64,000 nucleotides of DNA from Trinickia diaoshuihuensis (GTDB taxonomy: Bacteria; Pseudomonadota; Gammaproteobacteria; Burkholderiales; Burkholderiaceae): assembly GCF_003390925.1 (NCBI RefSeq), contig NZ_QUBS01000014.1, forward strand, positions 37,726-101,725. Direction: 5' to 3'. This document shows, one piece after another, positions 51,007-60,829 of this stretch. The notes under the pieces are model-generated. The model was given only the letters and a program-made list of their open reading frames with translations. It searched no databases and was not told the DNA's origin. The translations under genes were made by a program, and so were the position numbers. The first letter of the stretch is position 1. Each line of letters opens with the position of its first letter.

Positions 51007-51591
51007 TCAAGCCGTCTGTGCCACCCTCGCTCCCTTCAAGAAATTCTCGAGCAGCGCGTGGCCGTGCTCGGACAGGATCGATTCCGGGTGGAACTGCACC
51101 CCTTCCACGGGAAGCGTCTTGTGGCGCACGCCCATGATTTCTCCGTCCTCGGTCCACGCCGAGATTTCGAGGCAATCGGGCAGCGATTCGCGTTCGATCG
51201 CGAGCGAGTGATAGCGCGTGACGTCGAAGTGCTTGGGCAGATTCGCGAACACGCCTTTGCCGTCGGTCTCGATGCGGCTCACTTTGCCGTGCATGATCGT
51301 GCGCGCGCGCACGACGCGCCCGCCGAACGCCTCGCCGATCGCCTGATGGCCGAGACAGACGCCGAGGATCGGTATCTCGCCGGAGAACCGGCGCAGCACG
51401 TCGAGCGTAATGCCCGCGTTTTGCGGATTGCTCGGCCCCGGCGACAGGCAGATTTGATCGGGCTTCATCGCTGCGATTTCGTCGAGCCCGATCTCGTCGT
51501 TGCGATAGGTGCGCACCTCCTCGCCGAGTTCGCCGAAATACTGCACGAGGTTGTACGTGAACGAATCGTAGTTATCGATCATGAGCAACAT
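51007..51591 (-). CDS. trpG: Anthranilate synthase component II (glutamine amidotransferase)
   Basis: A 194-residue class I amidotransferase giving ammonia to TrpE. The nucleophile is the Cys in [15 protein letters not shown], with His and Glu of the triad in VQFHPESIL, and the N-terminus [15 protein letters not shown] is typical. Such proteins often also serve para-aminobenzoate synthase. It starts 12 bases after the trpE stop. Confidence 0.95.
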   Translation of the reverse strand: MLLMIDNYDSFTYNLVQYFGELGEEVRTYRNDEIGLDEIAAMKPDQICLSPGPSNPQNAGITLDVLRRFSGEIPILGVCLGHQAIGEAFGGRVVRARTIMHGKVSRIETDGKGVFANLPKHFDVTRYHSLAIERESLPDCLEISAWTEDGEIMGVRHKTLPVEGVQFHPESILSEHGHALLENFLKGARVAQTA

Positions 51592-51603
51592 GATGTTCTC
51601 CGC

Positions 51604-53097
51604 TCAGAAGTCGCTGTCGAGGCCGTCTTGCACTTGTTCGGCGGCGCGTAAGACCGCGCGTGCCTTGTTCTCGGTTTCTTGCCATTCCGATTCGGGCACC
51701 GAGTCGGCGACGACGCCCGCCGCCGCTTGCACGTACAGATTGCCGTTGTGGATCAGGCCGGTGCGGATTGCGATCGCCAAATCCATCTCGCCCGTGAACG
51801 AGAGGTAGCCGACCGCGCCGCCGTACAGACCGCGCTTGACGGGTTCGAGCTCGTCGATCAGTTCCATCGCGCGCACCTTGGGCGCGCCCGACAGCGTGCC
51901 GGCGGGAAACGTCGCGCGCAGCACGTCGAAGTTCGTCATTCCCGGCTTGAGCTTGCCTTCGACCGAACTCACGATGTGCTGCACATGCGAGTATTTCTCG
52001 ATGACCATTTTGTCGGTTACGGCGACCGAGCCCGTTTGCGCGATGCGGCCGACATCGTTGCGCGCCAGATCGATGAGCATGACATGCTCGGCGATTTCCT
52101 TCGGATCGTTCAGCAGTTCGGTGGCCAGTTCCGCATCGCGCTCGGGCGTGCTGCCGCGCGGACGCGTGCCCGCCAGCGGCCGAATCGTGACGATCCGGTC
52201 GTCGCCGCGTTTTTCCTGGCGCACGAGGATTTCGGGCGATGCGCCCACCACGTGGAATTCGCCGAAGTTGTAGTAATACATGTACGGCGACGGGTTGAGC
52301 GAGCGCAGCGCCCGATACAGCGAAAGCGGATTGTCGCGGTACGGCTTGGTCAAGCGCTGACCCACCTGCACTTGCATCAATTCCCCGGCAGCGATGTATT
52401 CCTTCGCGCGGCGCACGGCGTTCAGGTAGTCCTCGCGCGCGAACTCGCGGTAGATCTCGGTGCGAACGCTCGGCGAGGTGACCGGCGGCTGCACCGTGGT
52501 GCGCAAGCGCTGGCGCAGCTCGCGCAGGCGTTGCTTGGCGCGCGAGTAGGCCTCGGGCGCTTGCGGGTCGGCGTAGACGATCAGATAAAGCTTGCCGGCC
52601 AAGTTGTCGATGACGGCGACTTCCTCGGTCAACACGAGTTGAATGTCGGGCAATCCGAGATCGTCGGGCGGCGCGCTCGCCGCAAGCTTCTTCTCGATAT
52701 AGCGGACCGCGTCGTACCCGAAGTACCCGGCTAGACCGCCGCAAAAGCGCGGCAGCCCTGCGCGCTGAGCGACCTTGAACCGTGCTTGGAACCCAGCGAT
52801 GAACTCGAACGGATCACCCTCGTGCGTTTCGACGACTTGACCGTCGCGTACCACTTCGTTGACGCCGCCCTTCGTGCGCACCAGCGTGCGTGCCGGCAGG
52901 CCGATGAACGAGTAGCGGCCGAAGCGCTCGCCGCCGACGACCGATTCGAGCAAGAACGAGTTCGCGCCGCCCCGTTCGGGCTGGGCGAGCTTCAGATAGA
53001 GCGACAGCGGCGTTTCGAGATCGGCTAGCGCTTCGGCGATCAGCGGAATGCGGTTGTAACCCTCGCTGGCGAGGGACTGGAATTCGAGTTCGGTCAT
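51604..53097 (-). CDS. trpE: Anthranilate synthase component I
   Basis: A 497-residue chorismate-using enzyme, the first committed step of tryptophan synthesis. The LLES element (in FLLESVVGG) marks the tryptophan feedback site, and the catalytic domain shows [22 protein letters not shown] and [12 protein letters not shown]. The start at 53097 is taken from family alignment, discarding 33 codons of upstream frame. A candidate leader peptide with two Trp codons and a terminator lie upstream, so attenuation is possible in addition to allostery. Confidence 0.96.
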   Translation of the reverse strand: MTELEFQSLASEGYNRIPLIAEALADLETPLSLYLKLAQPERGGANSFLLESVVGGERFGRYSFIGLPARTLVRTKGGVNEVVRDGQVVETHEGDPFEFIAGFQARFKVAQRAGLPRFCGGLAGYFGYDAVRYIEKKLAASAPPDDLGLPDIQLVLTEEVAVIDNLAGKLYLIVYADPQAPEAYSRAKQRLRELRQRLRTTVQPPVTSPSVRTEIYREFAREDYLNAVRRAKEYIAAGELMQVQVGQRLTKPYRDNPLSLYRALRSLNPSPYMYYYNFGEFHVVGASPEILVRQEKRGDDRIVTIRPLAGTRPRGSTPERDAELATELLNDPKEIAEHVMLIDLARNDVGRIAQTGSVAVTDKMVIEKYSHVQHIVSSVEGKLKPGMTNFDVLRATFPAGTLSGAPKVRAMELIDELEPVKRGLYGGAVGYLSFTGEMDLAIAIRTGLIHNGNLYVQAAAGVVADSVPESEWQETENKARAVLRAAEQVQDGLDSDF

Positions 53098-53258
53098 GTT
53101 CCGATCCTGTGCGAACAGCCGTCGCGTGCGTTGCTCGTCGACGAGCGAAGCGAGGCGGGCGGCGAGCCGAATGTGAACGTACGCAGCGACAGTCAAGCAA
53201 CGGCGCTTGCGATCGTTTCGACAATACGGCGAATGGTGCGCGAATGCGCGGAGAAACC
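53098..53258. other. trpE 5' leader, lower part
   Basis: Untranslated region between the candidate attenuator and trpE. No further gene or obvious second promoter is seen, though the trpE frame remains open through part of it. Confidence 0.5.
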
Positions 53259-53304
53259 AAAAAAACGGCGCTAAAGACGAGCTTCAGCGTACCTCGAAAG
53301 AGGT
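53259..53304 (-). terminator. Candidate trp attenuator
   Basis: On the minus strand CGCTGAAG (53289-53282) pairs with CTTTAGCG (53276-53269, one G-U pair) in a hairpin followed by CCG and seven U residues (53265-53259). A competing small stem ACCTC/GAGGT (forward 53291-53304) lies between the leader stop codon and this terminator and uses its 5' side. The arrangement fits terminator/antiterminator switching. Confidence 0.65.
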
Positions 53305-53378
53305 TAGCGCGACGAGCGACGCCAGGGCCAGGCTCCCCGGTCGATACTGCTCGGACTCCGTTTTTTGTTCAGAAACAT
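53304..53378 (-). CDS. trpL: Candidate trp leader peptide
   Basis: A 24-codon frame (ATG at 53378, TAA at 53306-53304) between gph and trpE. Codons 17 and 19 are both TGG, in a Trp-Pro-Trp run seven residues from the end, and an intrinsic terminator follows the stop. Position, tandem Trp codons and terminator are those of a ribosome-mediated attenuator. Weak point: no clear ribosome site precedes the ATG. A possible extended -10 (TGGTATAGT, TATAGT at 53479-53474) lies inside the end of gph. Confidence 0.55.
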   Translation of the reverse strand: MFLNKKRSPSSIDRGAWPWRRSSR

Positions 53379-53400
53379 GAGGTGAATGACTTTTGGGTCG

Positions 53401-54108
53401 TCAGCGATTGAGCGTTGCGCCGGAGCCGGAAACAGGGTTCGCGATGAACCTCGCGGCCTCGAGCAACGTGGCGACTATACCATCCGAATTTATCGTTTGT
53501 ATAGCTTTGCCGTGGTTGTAGCCATAGGGGACCGTCAAAGTGGCCATTCCCGCCGCGCGGCCCGCGAGCGCATCGTTCTCCGAGTCGCCGATCGCCACCG
53601 CCTCGCTTGGTGCGACGCCCATCGCCTCGCACGCGGTGAGCATCGGCAGCGGATCGGGCTTTTTGCGCGTCACGCTGTCGCCGCCGAGAACGACCGAAAA
53701 ATATCCGGCGAGCCCATACTTTTCGAGCAGCGCCACGGCGAACCGATGCGGCTTGTTCGTGACGCAGGCGAGCTTCACGCCTGCTTGCGCGAGCGCGGCG
53801 AGACCCGGCTCGACGTCGGGATAAAGCTCGGTGTGACGGCCGTTGACCTCGGCATAGTGCGCCTGATAGCGATCGAGCGCGTGAGCGAAGCGCGCGTCGG
53901 TTTCCTCAGCGGAAAAGCGTGCCGAGAGCACGGTGCGCACCAAATGTTCCGAGCCCTTGCCGATATAGCCGATGACCTCCTCGCGCGAGATCGGCCGCGC
54001 GCCCAATTCGGCCAGCATGCCGTTCAAGCTTGCCGTGAAGTCGTCGAGCGTATCGACCATCGTGCCGTCCAGGTCGACGACGGCCGCCTTGAGCCGGCGC
54101 GCGGTCAT
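53401..54108 (-). CDS. gph: Phosphoglycolate phosphatase
   Basis: A 235-residue HAD phosphatase that removes phosphate from 2-phosphoglycolate. Motif I is [10 protein letters not shown], motif II VTNKPH, motif III Lys in [10 protein letters not shown], and motif [12 protein letters not shown]. The ATG at 54108 overlaps the rpe stop by four bases (ATGA), so it is translated with rpe. The frame extends far upstream through rpe in another phase and was trimmed. Confidence 0.93.
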   Translation of the reverse strand: MTARRLKAAVVDLDGTMVDTLDDFTASLNGMLAELGARPISREEVIGYIGKGSEHLVRTVLSARFSAEETDARFAHALDRYQAHYAEVNGRHTELYPDVEPGLAALAQAGVKLACVTNKPHRFAVALLEKYGLAGYFSVVLGGDSVTRKKPDPLPMLTACEAMGVAPSEAVAIGDSENDALAGRAAGMATLTVPYGYNHGKAIQTINSDGIVATLLEAARFIANPVSGSGATLNR

Positions 54109-54797
54109 GCGCGTGCGGCGCCGGCCGACGCCAGTTCGCGGCGCATCTCGTCGATGACGGCGCGATAGTCGGGCTTGCCGAAGATCGCCGAGCCGGCGAC
54201 GAACGTATCGGCACCCGCTTGCGCGATCTGGGCGATATTCTCGACCTTGACGCCGCCGTCCACCTCCAGATGGATTTCGCGGCCGGTGCGCGCCTGGTAG
54301 GCATCGATTCGCGCCCGCGCCTCGCGCAGCTTGTTGAGTGCCTCGGGGATGAACGATTGACCGCCGAAGCCGGGATTGACCGACATGATGAGGACCAGGT
54401 CGACGCGATCCATCACATGGTCCAGATAGTTCAGCGGCGTCGCGGGATTGAATACGAGGCCTGCCTTGCAGCCGTGATCGCGAATCAGCGACAGCGTGCG
54501 GTCGATATGGTCCGACGCTTCCGGATGAAAGCTGATGACGTTCGCGCCTGCCTTGGCGAAGTCGGGGATGATCCGATCGACGGGGCGGACCATCAAGTGA
54601 ACGTCGATGGGCGCTTGGACGTGCGGCCGGATCGCTTCGCACACGAGCGGGCCGATCGTCAGATTCGGCACGTAGTGGTTGTCCATTACGTCGAAGTGGA
54701 TCCAGTCGGCGCCGGCGTCGATGACGGTGCGCACTTCCTCGCCGAGTTTGGCGAAGTCGGCGGAAAGGATGCTGGGAGCGATGCGAAATTGCGTCAT
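54105..54797 (-). CDS. rpe: Ribulose-5-phosphate 3-epimerase
   Basis: A 230-residue TIM-barrel enzyme of the pentose phosphate pathway. Signatures [46 protein letters not shown] and EVDGGVK include the metal-binding His and Asp residues. The ATG at 54797 begins the conserved [11 protein letters not shown]. First gene of the rpe-gph pair. Confidence 0.97.
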   Translation of the reverse strand: MTQFRIAPSILSADFAKLGEEVRTVIDAGADWIHFDVMDNHYVPNLTIGPLVCEAIRPHVQAPIDVHLMVRPVDRIIPDFAKAGANVISFHPEASDHIDRTLSLIRDHGCKAGLVFNPATPLNYLDHVMDRVDLVLIMSVNPGFGGQSFIPEALNKLREARARIDAYQARTGREIHLEVDGGVKVENIAQIAQAGADTFVAGSAIFGKPDYRAVIDEMRRELASAGAARA

Positions 54798-55026
54798 GGC
54801 GTGAAAAGCGAGATGGCTGGGTACGGCCGCAAGGAACAAGACCGTGCCGCGTATGCCCGATAGGCGGAAAACTCGCATTTTACCGCGTTGGGGGCAGGCG
54901 GCTTGGGCGCCGCGCGGCGCCGGTTGCGGCCGGGGGCCGCATCGATCAGAATGCGAAACCGAGGCGGCGGCCAGGCAAGCGCCAGATGGTTGGGCTGGCC
55001 TCGATTCTCGAGAGAACGAAAGAGCG

Positions 55027-55401
55027 ATGAGTCCGTATGAATTCAGCGTGTCCGCGCAGACGCGCTACTTGCCCGAGCAGTCCAACCCCGAGCGCCGGCA
55101 GTACGCGTTCGCCTATACATTGACGATCCGCAACACCGGGCAGGTGGCCGCGCAACTGATCGCGCGCCATTGGATCATCACCGACAGCGAGAACCGCGTG
55201 CAGGAAGTGAAGGGCCTCGGGGTGGTGGGCCATCAGCCGTTGCTGCAGCCGGGCGAGCAATTCGAGTACACGAGCTGGGCCGTGATCGAAACGCCGGTTG
55301 GGACGATGCGCGGCGCTTATTTTTGTGTGGCCGACGATGGCGAGCGATTCGAGGCGCCCGTGCCTGAATTCGCGTTGCAGATGCCGCGCACGCTGCATTG
55401 A
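55027..55401 (+). CDS. apaG: ApaG domain protein
   Basis: A 124-residue all-beta (fibronectin-III-like) protein. The family signatures [49 protein letters not shown] and MRGAYFC are in order. ApaG is linked to divalent-cation homeostasis and diadenosine-polyphosphate metabolism in enterics, but its precise activity is unsettled. The start at 55027 follows a GAACGAAAGAG ribosome-like stretch. Confidence 0.93.
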   Translation: MSPYEFSVSAQTRYLPEQSNPERRQYAFAYTLTIRNTGQVAAQLIARHWIITDSENRVQEVKGLGVVGHQPLLQPGEQFEYTSWAVIETPVGTMRGAYFCVADDGERFEAPVPEFALQMPRTLH

Positions 55402-55410
55402 GCGCGCCGC

Positions 55411-55530
55411 CTAACCGTTCTTCTTCCGGCCGGACATCGTCCAGACGACGATGATGACGAGCAAAACGAGCGCCGCCAGCGCTTCGAGCGCAAAAATCAA
55501 CATCGGGTATTCGTCGAATAGTTCGGACAT
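55411..55530 (-). CDS. 39-residue single-pass membrane protein
   Basis: A short frame with an acidic N-terminus (SELFDEYP), one strong transmembrane helix (about residues 11-31) and a basic tail (SGRKKNG). GGAA six bases before the ATG at 55530 is a weak ribosome site. Composition and topology look genuine. It is divergent from mltA, with their starts only 29 bases apart, and ends nine bases after apaG on the opposite strand. No function is known to me. Confidence 0.55.
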   Translation of the reverse strand: MSELFDEYPMLIFALEALAALVLLVIIVVWTMSGRKKNG

Positions 55531-55558
55531 GGCGATTTCCATCAAGAGCGAACATTGT

Positions 55559-56680
55559 ATGCGTATTTCTTCGTCTTTCCTTGGGCGGGCGGTGGCTGTC
55601 CTAGCTGCGGTGCTGTTGGCCGCCTGCGGGGGAGGCGCGATCGTTCGGCCCGCCGTCCCGCCCGTTGCCGGCGGACCCGCGCTGAGCGGCGTGGTGTCGC
55701 CGGGCCGGCTGACGCCCGTGGCGTGGCAACAGATTCCGGGCTGGCAAGACGATTCGCTGATCGGCGCGGCCGCCGCGCTGCGCGAGAACTGCCTGCGCGT
55801 GGCGCAACTGGTCACTTGGCGGCGCGCCTGCGCGGCTGCGGCGCAACTGGACGATCTCGACGCCGGCGCCACGCGCTCGTTCTTCGAAACGTATTTCACG
55901 CCGTTTCAGCTCGCCAACGGCGATGGCTCCGTCGATGGGCTCGTTACCGGATACTACGAACCGCTGCTGCACGGTTCGCACACCCGCGGTGGCCCTTACC
56001 AGTTCCCGCTTTATCGCTGGCCGTCCCGTTACCGGCCGGGAGCCGCGTTGCCGCCGCGCGCGGAGCTAGAGCGCTCGGGCGCGCTCGACGGTAACGAGCT
56101 CGTCTGGGTCGACGACCCGATCGAGGCATTCTTCTTACAGGTACAGGGCTCGGGACGGATCGTGCTCGACGACGGCAGCGTCATGCGCGTCGGTTTCGGC
56201 GGCTCGAACAACCAGCCTTATCGATCGATCGGCCGCTGGTTGCTCGATCATGGCGAAATCACCCCGGCTCAGGCCACGATGCAAGGCATCAAGGCGTGGG
56301 CGCGCGCGAATCCGGGCCGCGTGACGAGCTTGCTGGATACGAACCCACGCTTTGTTTTCTTCCGCGACATGTCATCGACGCAAACGGCATCGGCCGGAGG
56401 GGACGGCCCGATCGGGGCATTGGGCGTGCCTCTGACGCCCGAGCGCTCGATTGCGGTCGACCCCGCTTCGATCCCGCTCGGCTCGGCCGTGTTCTTATCG
56501 ACGACGCGGCCGTTTTCGAACACGCCGATGAACCGGGTCGTGTTCGCTCAGGACACGGGCAGCGCGATTCGAGGGGGCGTGCGTGCCGACTACTTCTGGG
56601 GACTCGGCGACGACGCCGGCGATCTCGCCGGTAAGATGAAGCAGGCCGGGCGGATGTGGCTGTTGCTGCCTAATTCTTGA
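55559..56680 (+). CDS. mltA: Membrane-bound lytic murein transglycosylase A
   Basis: A 373-residue outer-membrane lipoprotein (lipobox LLAAC at about residue 23) that cleaves peptidoglycan with 1,6-anhydro bond formation. The double-psi barrel motifs GLVTGYYEPLL, FFLQVQGSGRI and VFAQDTGSAIRGGVRADYFWG are intact, the last holding the catalytic Asp. The start at 55559 gives the best signal peptide; an ATG ten codons earlier (55529) is possible. Confidence 0.94.
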   Translation: MRISSSFLGRAVAVLAAVLLAACGGGAIVRPAVPPVAGGPALSGVVSPGRLTPVAWQQIPGWQDDSLIGAAAALRENCLRVAQLVTWRRACAAAAQLDDLDAGATRSFFETYFTPFQLANGDGSVDGLVTGYYEPLLHGSHTRGGPYQFPLYRWPSRYRPGAALPPRAELERSGALDGNELVWVDDPIEAFFLQVQGSGRIVLDDGSVMRVGFGGSNNQPYRSIGRWLLDHGEITPAQATMQGIKAWARANPGRVTSLLDTNPRFVFFRDMSSTQTASAGGDGPIGALGVPLTPERSIAVDPASIPLGSAVFLSTTRPFSNTPMNRVVFAQDTGSAIRGGVRADYFWGLGDDAGDLAGKMKQAGRMWLLLPNS

Positions 56681-56759
56681 TGGCAGCGGCGCGTCCGCCC
56701 GCCTCGCTGTCTTGTCGGCGCATCGGCTCCGCTATCTGCTCGGCCGTTAGGCCGTGCCG

Positions 56760-58058
56760 TTAGCTCGCGCGCTTGTCCACAATGCGCTTGGCCTTGCCGA
56801 CCGATCGCTCGATGCCGTTGACCGGCAACACGTTGACGACGGCGGTCACGCCGATTAGCGCCTTGATATCGTAGGTGAGCGCTGCTTTCGCCGCCGCGAG
56901 CGCCGCGTCGTCGGCTCGCGTGTCCGGGCATGGCTCTACGTTCAGTGTCATGACATCGAGCGGCCCCTCCTTCGAGAGCACGATCTGATAGTGCGGTGCG
57001 AGCGCCGGCTGCTTGAGCAGCAACTCCTCGATTTGAGTCGGGAAGACGTTGACGCCGCGCACGATCATCATATCGTCCGAGCGCCCCGTGATTTTTTCCA
57101 TTCGCCGCATCGTGCGGGCCGTGCCCGGCAGCAGGCGCGTCAAGTCGCGCGTGCGGTAGCGGACGATCGGCAGCGCTTCCTTGGTCAGCGACGTGAACAC
57201 CAGTTCGCCGAATTCGCCGTCGGGCAATACGTCGCCCGTGACCGGATCGATGATCTCGGGGTAGAAATGGTCTTCCCAGATCGTCGGGCCGTCTTTCGTC
57301 TCGACGCATTCGCATGCCACGCCCGGGCCGATGACTTCGGAGAGGCCATAGATATCGACCGCATCGATGCCCATGCGCGCCTCGATTGCACGGCGCATGT
57401 CGTTCGTCCAAGGTTCGGCGCCAAAAATGCCGATGCGCAGCGAGCTGCTAGCCGGTTCGACGCCTTGGCGCTCGAGTTCATCGGCGATCGAGAGCATGTA
57501 GCTCGGCGTCACCATGATGATGTCGGGCTTGAAATCTTGGATGAGTTGAACCTGTTTTTCGGTTTGACCGCCGCCGAACGGGATGACCGTCAACCCCGCG
57601 CGTTCCGCTCCGTAGTGGGCGCCGAGCCCGCCGGTGAACAACCCATAGCCGTAGCTGATATGCACCTTGTCGCCGCGGCGCGCACCCGCTGCGCGGATCG
57701 ACCGGGCAACCAGATTGGCCCACGTATCGATATCGCGAGCGGTATAGCCGACGACGGTCGGCTTACCGGTGGTGCCGGACGACGCGTGGATGCGTGAAAT
57801 CCGCTCTTGCGGGACGGCGAACATCCCGAACGGATAGTTATCGCGCAGGTCGCTCTTCGTCGTGAACGGAAAGCGCGAGAGGTCCGCTAGTGTCTTCAGG
57901 TCGTCGGGATGGACGCCCGCTTCGTCGAACTTGCGTCGATAGACGACCGAGTTCTCATAGGCGTGCTTGAGCGTCCATTTGAGCCGTTCGAGCTGCAGGG
58001 CGGCGAGCTCGTCTCGGCTCGCGGTCTCGATCGGATCGAGCGGCAGCGCGGTGTTCAT
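56760..58058 (-). CDS. paaK: Phenylacetate-CoA ligase
   Basis: A 432-residue adenylate-forming enzyme that activates phenylacetate to phenylacetyl-CoA, the entry step of the paa pathway. The P-loop HASSGTTGKPTVVGYT, YGLSEVIGPGVACEC and the C-terminal RSDDMMIVRGVNVFPTQIE hinge region are typical of PaaK. GAGGAG seven bases before the ATG supports the start. It is the last gene of the paaN-J-G-I-K run. Confidence 0.96.
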   Translation of the reverse strand: MNTALPLDPIETASRDELAALQLERLKWTLKHAYENSVVYRRKFDEAGVHPDDLKTLADLSRFPFTTKSDLRDNYPFGMFAVPQERISRIHASSGTTGKPTVVGYTARDIDTWANLVARSIRAAGARRGDKVHISYGYGLFTGGLGAHYGAERAGLTVIPFGGGQTEKQVQLIQDFKPDIIMVTPSYMLSIADELERQGVEPASSSLRIGIFGAEPWTNDMRRAIEARMGIDAVDIYGLSEVIGPGVACECVETKDGPTIWEDHFYPEIIDPVTGDVLPDGEFGELVFTSLTKEALPIVRYRTRDLTRLLPGTARTMRRMEKITGRSDDMMIVRGVNVFPTQIEELLLKQPALAPHYQIVLSKEGPLDVMTLNVEPCPDTRADDAALAAAKAALTYDIKALIGVTAVVNVLPVNGIERSVGKAKRIVDKRAS

Positions 58059-58195
58059 CGCATGTCTCCTCTGTCATAAAAATAACTGCCGGCGGACATG
58101 CCCAAGGGCTTGCCCGTCGCGTACGACGCGTGCCGTGTTCACGAGCCGCTGTTTTCGCAGCCGGTCCCGTGCCGACGGCGAAAACGGTCCGAGCG

Positions 58196-58672
58196 TTACG
58201 CGGGCGAGATCACATGGCCCTTGATGTGGGCGGATTTGCCGCGAAACAGGGCGACGGTTTCACCCTCGCGGTTCGTGACGCGAATGTCGTAGATGCCGGT
58301 GCGCCCACTGACCGTTTGTTCGACGGCTTCCGCCGTGAGAACGTCGTTGCCGTGTACCGGGCGCAAGAATTCGATCGAGCAACCCGACGCGACGGTATTC
58401 ACGTTATAGGAGTTGCAAGCGAAAGCGAAGGTGGAATCGGCGAGCGTAAAAATGAGTCCGCCGTGGCAGATGGCGTGGCCGTTGAGAAAATCCGGCCGAA
58501 CGGTGGCGCGCATGCGCGCATAGCCGGGCCGCACCTCGACGAGTTCGAAGCCGAGTGCACGGCTGCAGGCATCCGCTTCGTACATGGCTTGTCCGACCGC
58601 GCGCGCCAATTCGTCGGGAGAAAGCGACTGCGGTGAAGCTTCGCCGGCTGTAGCGTGTAAATCCGACGGCAT
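58196..58672 (-). CDS. paaI: Phenylacetyl-CoA pathway thioesterase PaaI
   Basis: A 158-residue hotdog-fold thioesterase. The HGGLIFTLADSTFAFACN segment contains the catalytic Asp and the conserved HGG. It releases CoA from dead-end intermediates of the paa pathway. Its ATG (58672) lies one base after the paaG stop, so the two are translationally coupled. Confidence 0.93.
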   Translation of the reverse strand: MPSDLHATAGEASPQSLSPDELARAVGQAMYEADACSRALGFELVEVRPGYARMRATVRPDFLNGHAICHGGLIFTLADSTFAFACNSYNVNTVASGCSIEFLRPVHGNDVLTAEAVEQTVSGRTGIYDIRVTNREGETVALFRGKSAHIKGHVISPA

Positions 58673-58673
58673 A

Positions 58674-59465
58674 TCAACGTCCCTCGAAACGCGGCGCGCG
58701 CTTTTGGATAAATGCCTGAACGCCCTCGGCATAATCGAACGAATTGCCGAGTTCCCGCTGTAGATCGCGCTCGAGATCGAGCTGCTGGTCGAGCGTATGC
58801 GTCGTGCTCGCCCGCATCGCGCGTTTGATCGCGGCGATGGCTCGCGTCGGCTGCTGCGCGAGCTTGCCGGCCAGCTCGGTGGCTCGCTCGAGCAATTCGG
58901 CATCATCCACGACCTGCCAGATGAGCCCCCACCGTTCGGCTTGCTCGGCGCCGATCTTCTCTCCCGTGATGGCGAGTCCAAGCGCGCGCGCCATACCCAC
59001 GCGCTGCGGCAGGAATGCCGTTCCGCCCGAATCCGGCACGAGACCGATTTTGACGAAGGATTGCGCGAAGCTGGCCGAACGCGCGGCGAGGGCAATGTCG
59101 CAGGCGAGCGCGAGATTCGCACCCGCTCCCGCCGCGATGCCGTTGACGGCGGCGATCACTGGCAACGGCAATGCCTGAAGCCGGCGCACGAGCGGATTGA
59201 ATTGTTCCTCGATCACGGCTCCGAGGTCGGTGCTCGCGCCTGGTTCCAAGTTCAGATCGGCGAGATCCTGCCCCGCGCAAAATCCGCGTCCGGCGCCGGT
59301 GAGCACCAGCGCGCGAACGCCCGCGGCCAGCACTTCGTCGAGCCCCGCATGTAACTGCTCATGCATCGCGCGCGTGAAGCTGTTCAGCTTCTCCGGGCGG
59401 TTCAGCGTGATGATCCCGAGGTGCGCCGCCGCGTCGATTTCGACACGAATTGCTTCATATTGCAT
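58674..59465 (-). CDS. paaG: Ring-1,2-epoxyphenylacetyl-CoA isomerase
   Basis: A 263-residue crotonase-fold isomerase that converts the ring epoxide to the oxepin. The oxyanion loops AGRGFCAGQDLADL and AAGAGANLALACD and the catalytic Asp in GLVPDSGGTAFLP are present, which fits PaaG rather than the Glu-based hydratases. The ATG at 59465 starts the conserved region; the longer frame was trimmed. Confidence 0.93.
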   Translation of the reverse strand: MQYEAIRVEIDAAAHLGIITLNRPEKLNSFTRAMHEQLHAGLDEVLAAGVRALVLTGAGRGFCAGQDLADLNLEPGASTDLGAVIEEQFNPLVRRLQALPLPVIAAVNGIAAGAGANLALACDIALAARSASFAQSFVKIGLVPDSGGTAFLPQRVGMARALGLAITGEKIGAEQAERWGLIWQVVDDAELLERATELAGKLAQQPTRAIAAIKRAMRASTTHTLDQQLDLERDLQRELGNSFDYAEGVQAFIQKRAPRFEGR

Positions 59466-59529
59466 CGATCGTCTCCCCATTCGCTCCGATTCCCGGTCGG
59501 CGTGCACCCCGCCGGCCGGGTCATGTCGA

Positions 59530-60732
59530 TCACACGCGTTCGATAGCGAGCGCGATACCTTGGCCCACGCCGATGCACATCGTGCACAGCGCGTAGCGGC
59601 CGCCGATACGCTCGAGCTGGTGAAGCGCGGTGGTGATGAGGCGCGCGCCCGATGCGCCCAGCGGATGGCCGAGCGCGATCGCACCGCCGTTCGGGTTGAC
59701 GCGTGCATCGTCGTCGGCGAGACCGAGCATGCGCAGCACGGCCAGGCCCTGCGAGGCAAACGCTTCGTTCAACTCGATCACGTCGAATTGCGAGAGCGAC
59801 ATCTCGAGCCGCTGCAGCAGTTTTTGCGTGGCGGGCGCAGGCCCGATACCCATAATGCGCGGTTCGACACCGGCCGTGGCCATGCCGAGGACGCGCGCGC
59901 GCCGACGCAATCCATATTGCGACGCGGCTTGTTCGTTGGCGAGCAGTAACGCGCATGCACCGTCGTTGACACCCGACGCGTTGCCGGCCGTAACGGTGCC
60001 GTCGGGACGCACGACGCCCTTTAGCTTGGCCAACGCCTCGAGCGACGTTTCGCGCGGATGCTCGTCGCGCGTGACGCGCAACGGATCGCCTTTCTTCTGC
60101 GCGATCTCCACGGGGACGATCTCTTGCGCTAGCGTGCCGTCTTGTTGCGCGCGTGCCGCCTTCTGCTGGCTGCGCAGCGCAAAGGCGTCCTGATCCGCCC
60201 GGCTAATGGAGAATTGCGCGGCGACATTTTCGCCCGTCTCGGGCATCGAATCGATGCCGTACTGCGCTTTTAGACGCGAATTGACGAAGCGCCAGCCGAT
60301 CGTCGTGTCGAAGATGTCGGCTTGCCGCGAAAACGCGGTCGCGGCTTTGCCCATCACAAACGGTGCGCGCGTCATGCTTTCCACGCCGCCCGCGATCATC
60401 AGCCGCGCTTCGCCGGCTTTGAGCGCGCGCGCGGCGGACCCGACGGCATCCATGCCCGAGCCGCAGAGCCGGTTGATCGTCGAGCCGGGCGCATCGGTCG
60501 GCAAGCCGGCGAGCAGCGCGGCCATACGCGCGACGTTGCGATTGTCCTCGCCGGCTTGATTTGCGCACCCGTAGATGATGTCGTCCAGCGCGCGCCAGTC
60601 GACGCCCGGATTGCGCTCGATGAGCGCCTTGATGGGGAGGGCGGCGAGATCGTCCGCGCGGACGTCTTTCAGTGCGCCGCCGTAGCGGCCGATCGGAGTG
60701 CGAATGGCATCGCAGATGTAGGCATCGGTCAT
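59530..60732 (-). CDS. paaJ: 3-oxoadipyl-CoA/3-oxo-5,6-dehydrosuberyl-CoA thiolase
   Basis: A 400-residue thiolase. The acylated Cys lies in TINRLCGSGMDA, and the activating His and second Cys in GHPLGASGARL and CTMCIGVGQG. The N-terminal YICDAIRTPIGRYGGALKDVRADDL is typical of PaaJ/PcaF, so it serves phenylacetate and possibly beta-ketoadipate breakdown. It lies between paaN (97-base gap) and paaG (64-base gap). Confidence 0.92.
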   Translation of the reverse strand: MTDAYICDAIRTPIGRYGGALKDVRADDLAALPIKALIERNPGVDWRALDDIIYGCANQAGEDNRNVARMAALLAGLPTDAPGSTINRLCGSGMDAVGSAARALKAGEARLMIAGGVESMTRAPFVMGKAATAFSRQADIFDTTIGWRFVNSRLKAQYGIDSMPETGENVAAQFSISRADQDAFALRSQQKAARAQQDGTLAQEIVPVEIAQKKGDPLRVTRDEHPRETSLEALAKLKGVVRPDGTVTAGNASGVNDGACALLLANEQAASQYGLRRRARVLGMATAGVEPRIMGIGPAPATQKLLQRLEMSLSQFDVIELNEAFASQGLAVLRMLGLADDDARVNPNGGAIALGHPLGASGARLITTALHQLERIGGRYALCTMCIGVGQGIALAIERV

Positions 60733-60829
60733 TGGATGGCTTCCAGCGAACGGGGTCCCGTCACGGCGACGGGACCGATCGACTTGATATTAGTGCGAGC
60801 CGGCGCGCGGCTCTATTCGGCCGGCCGGA

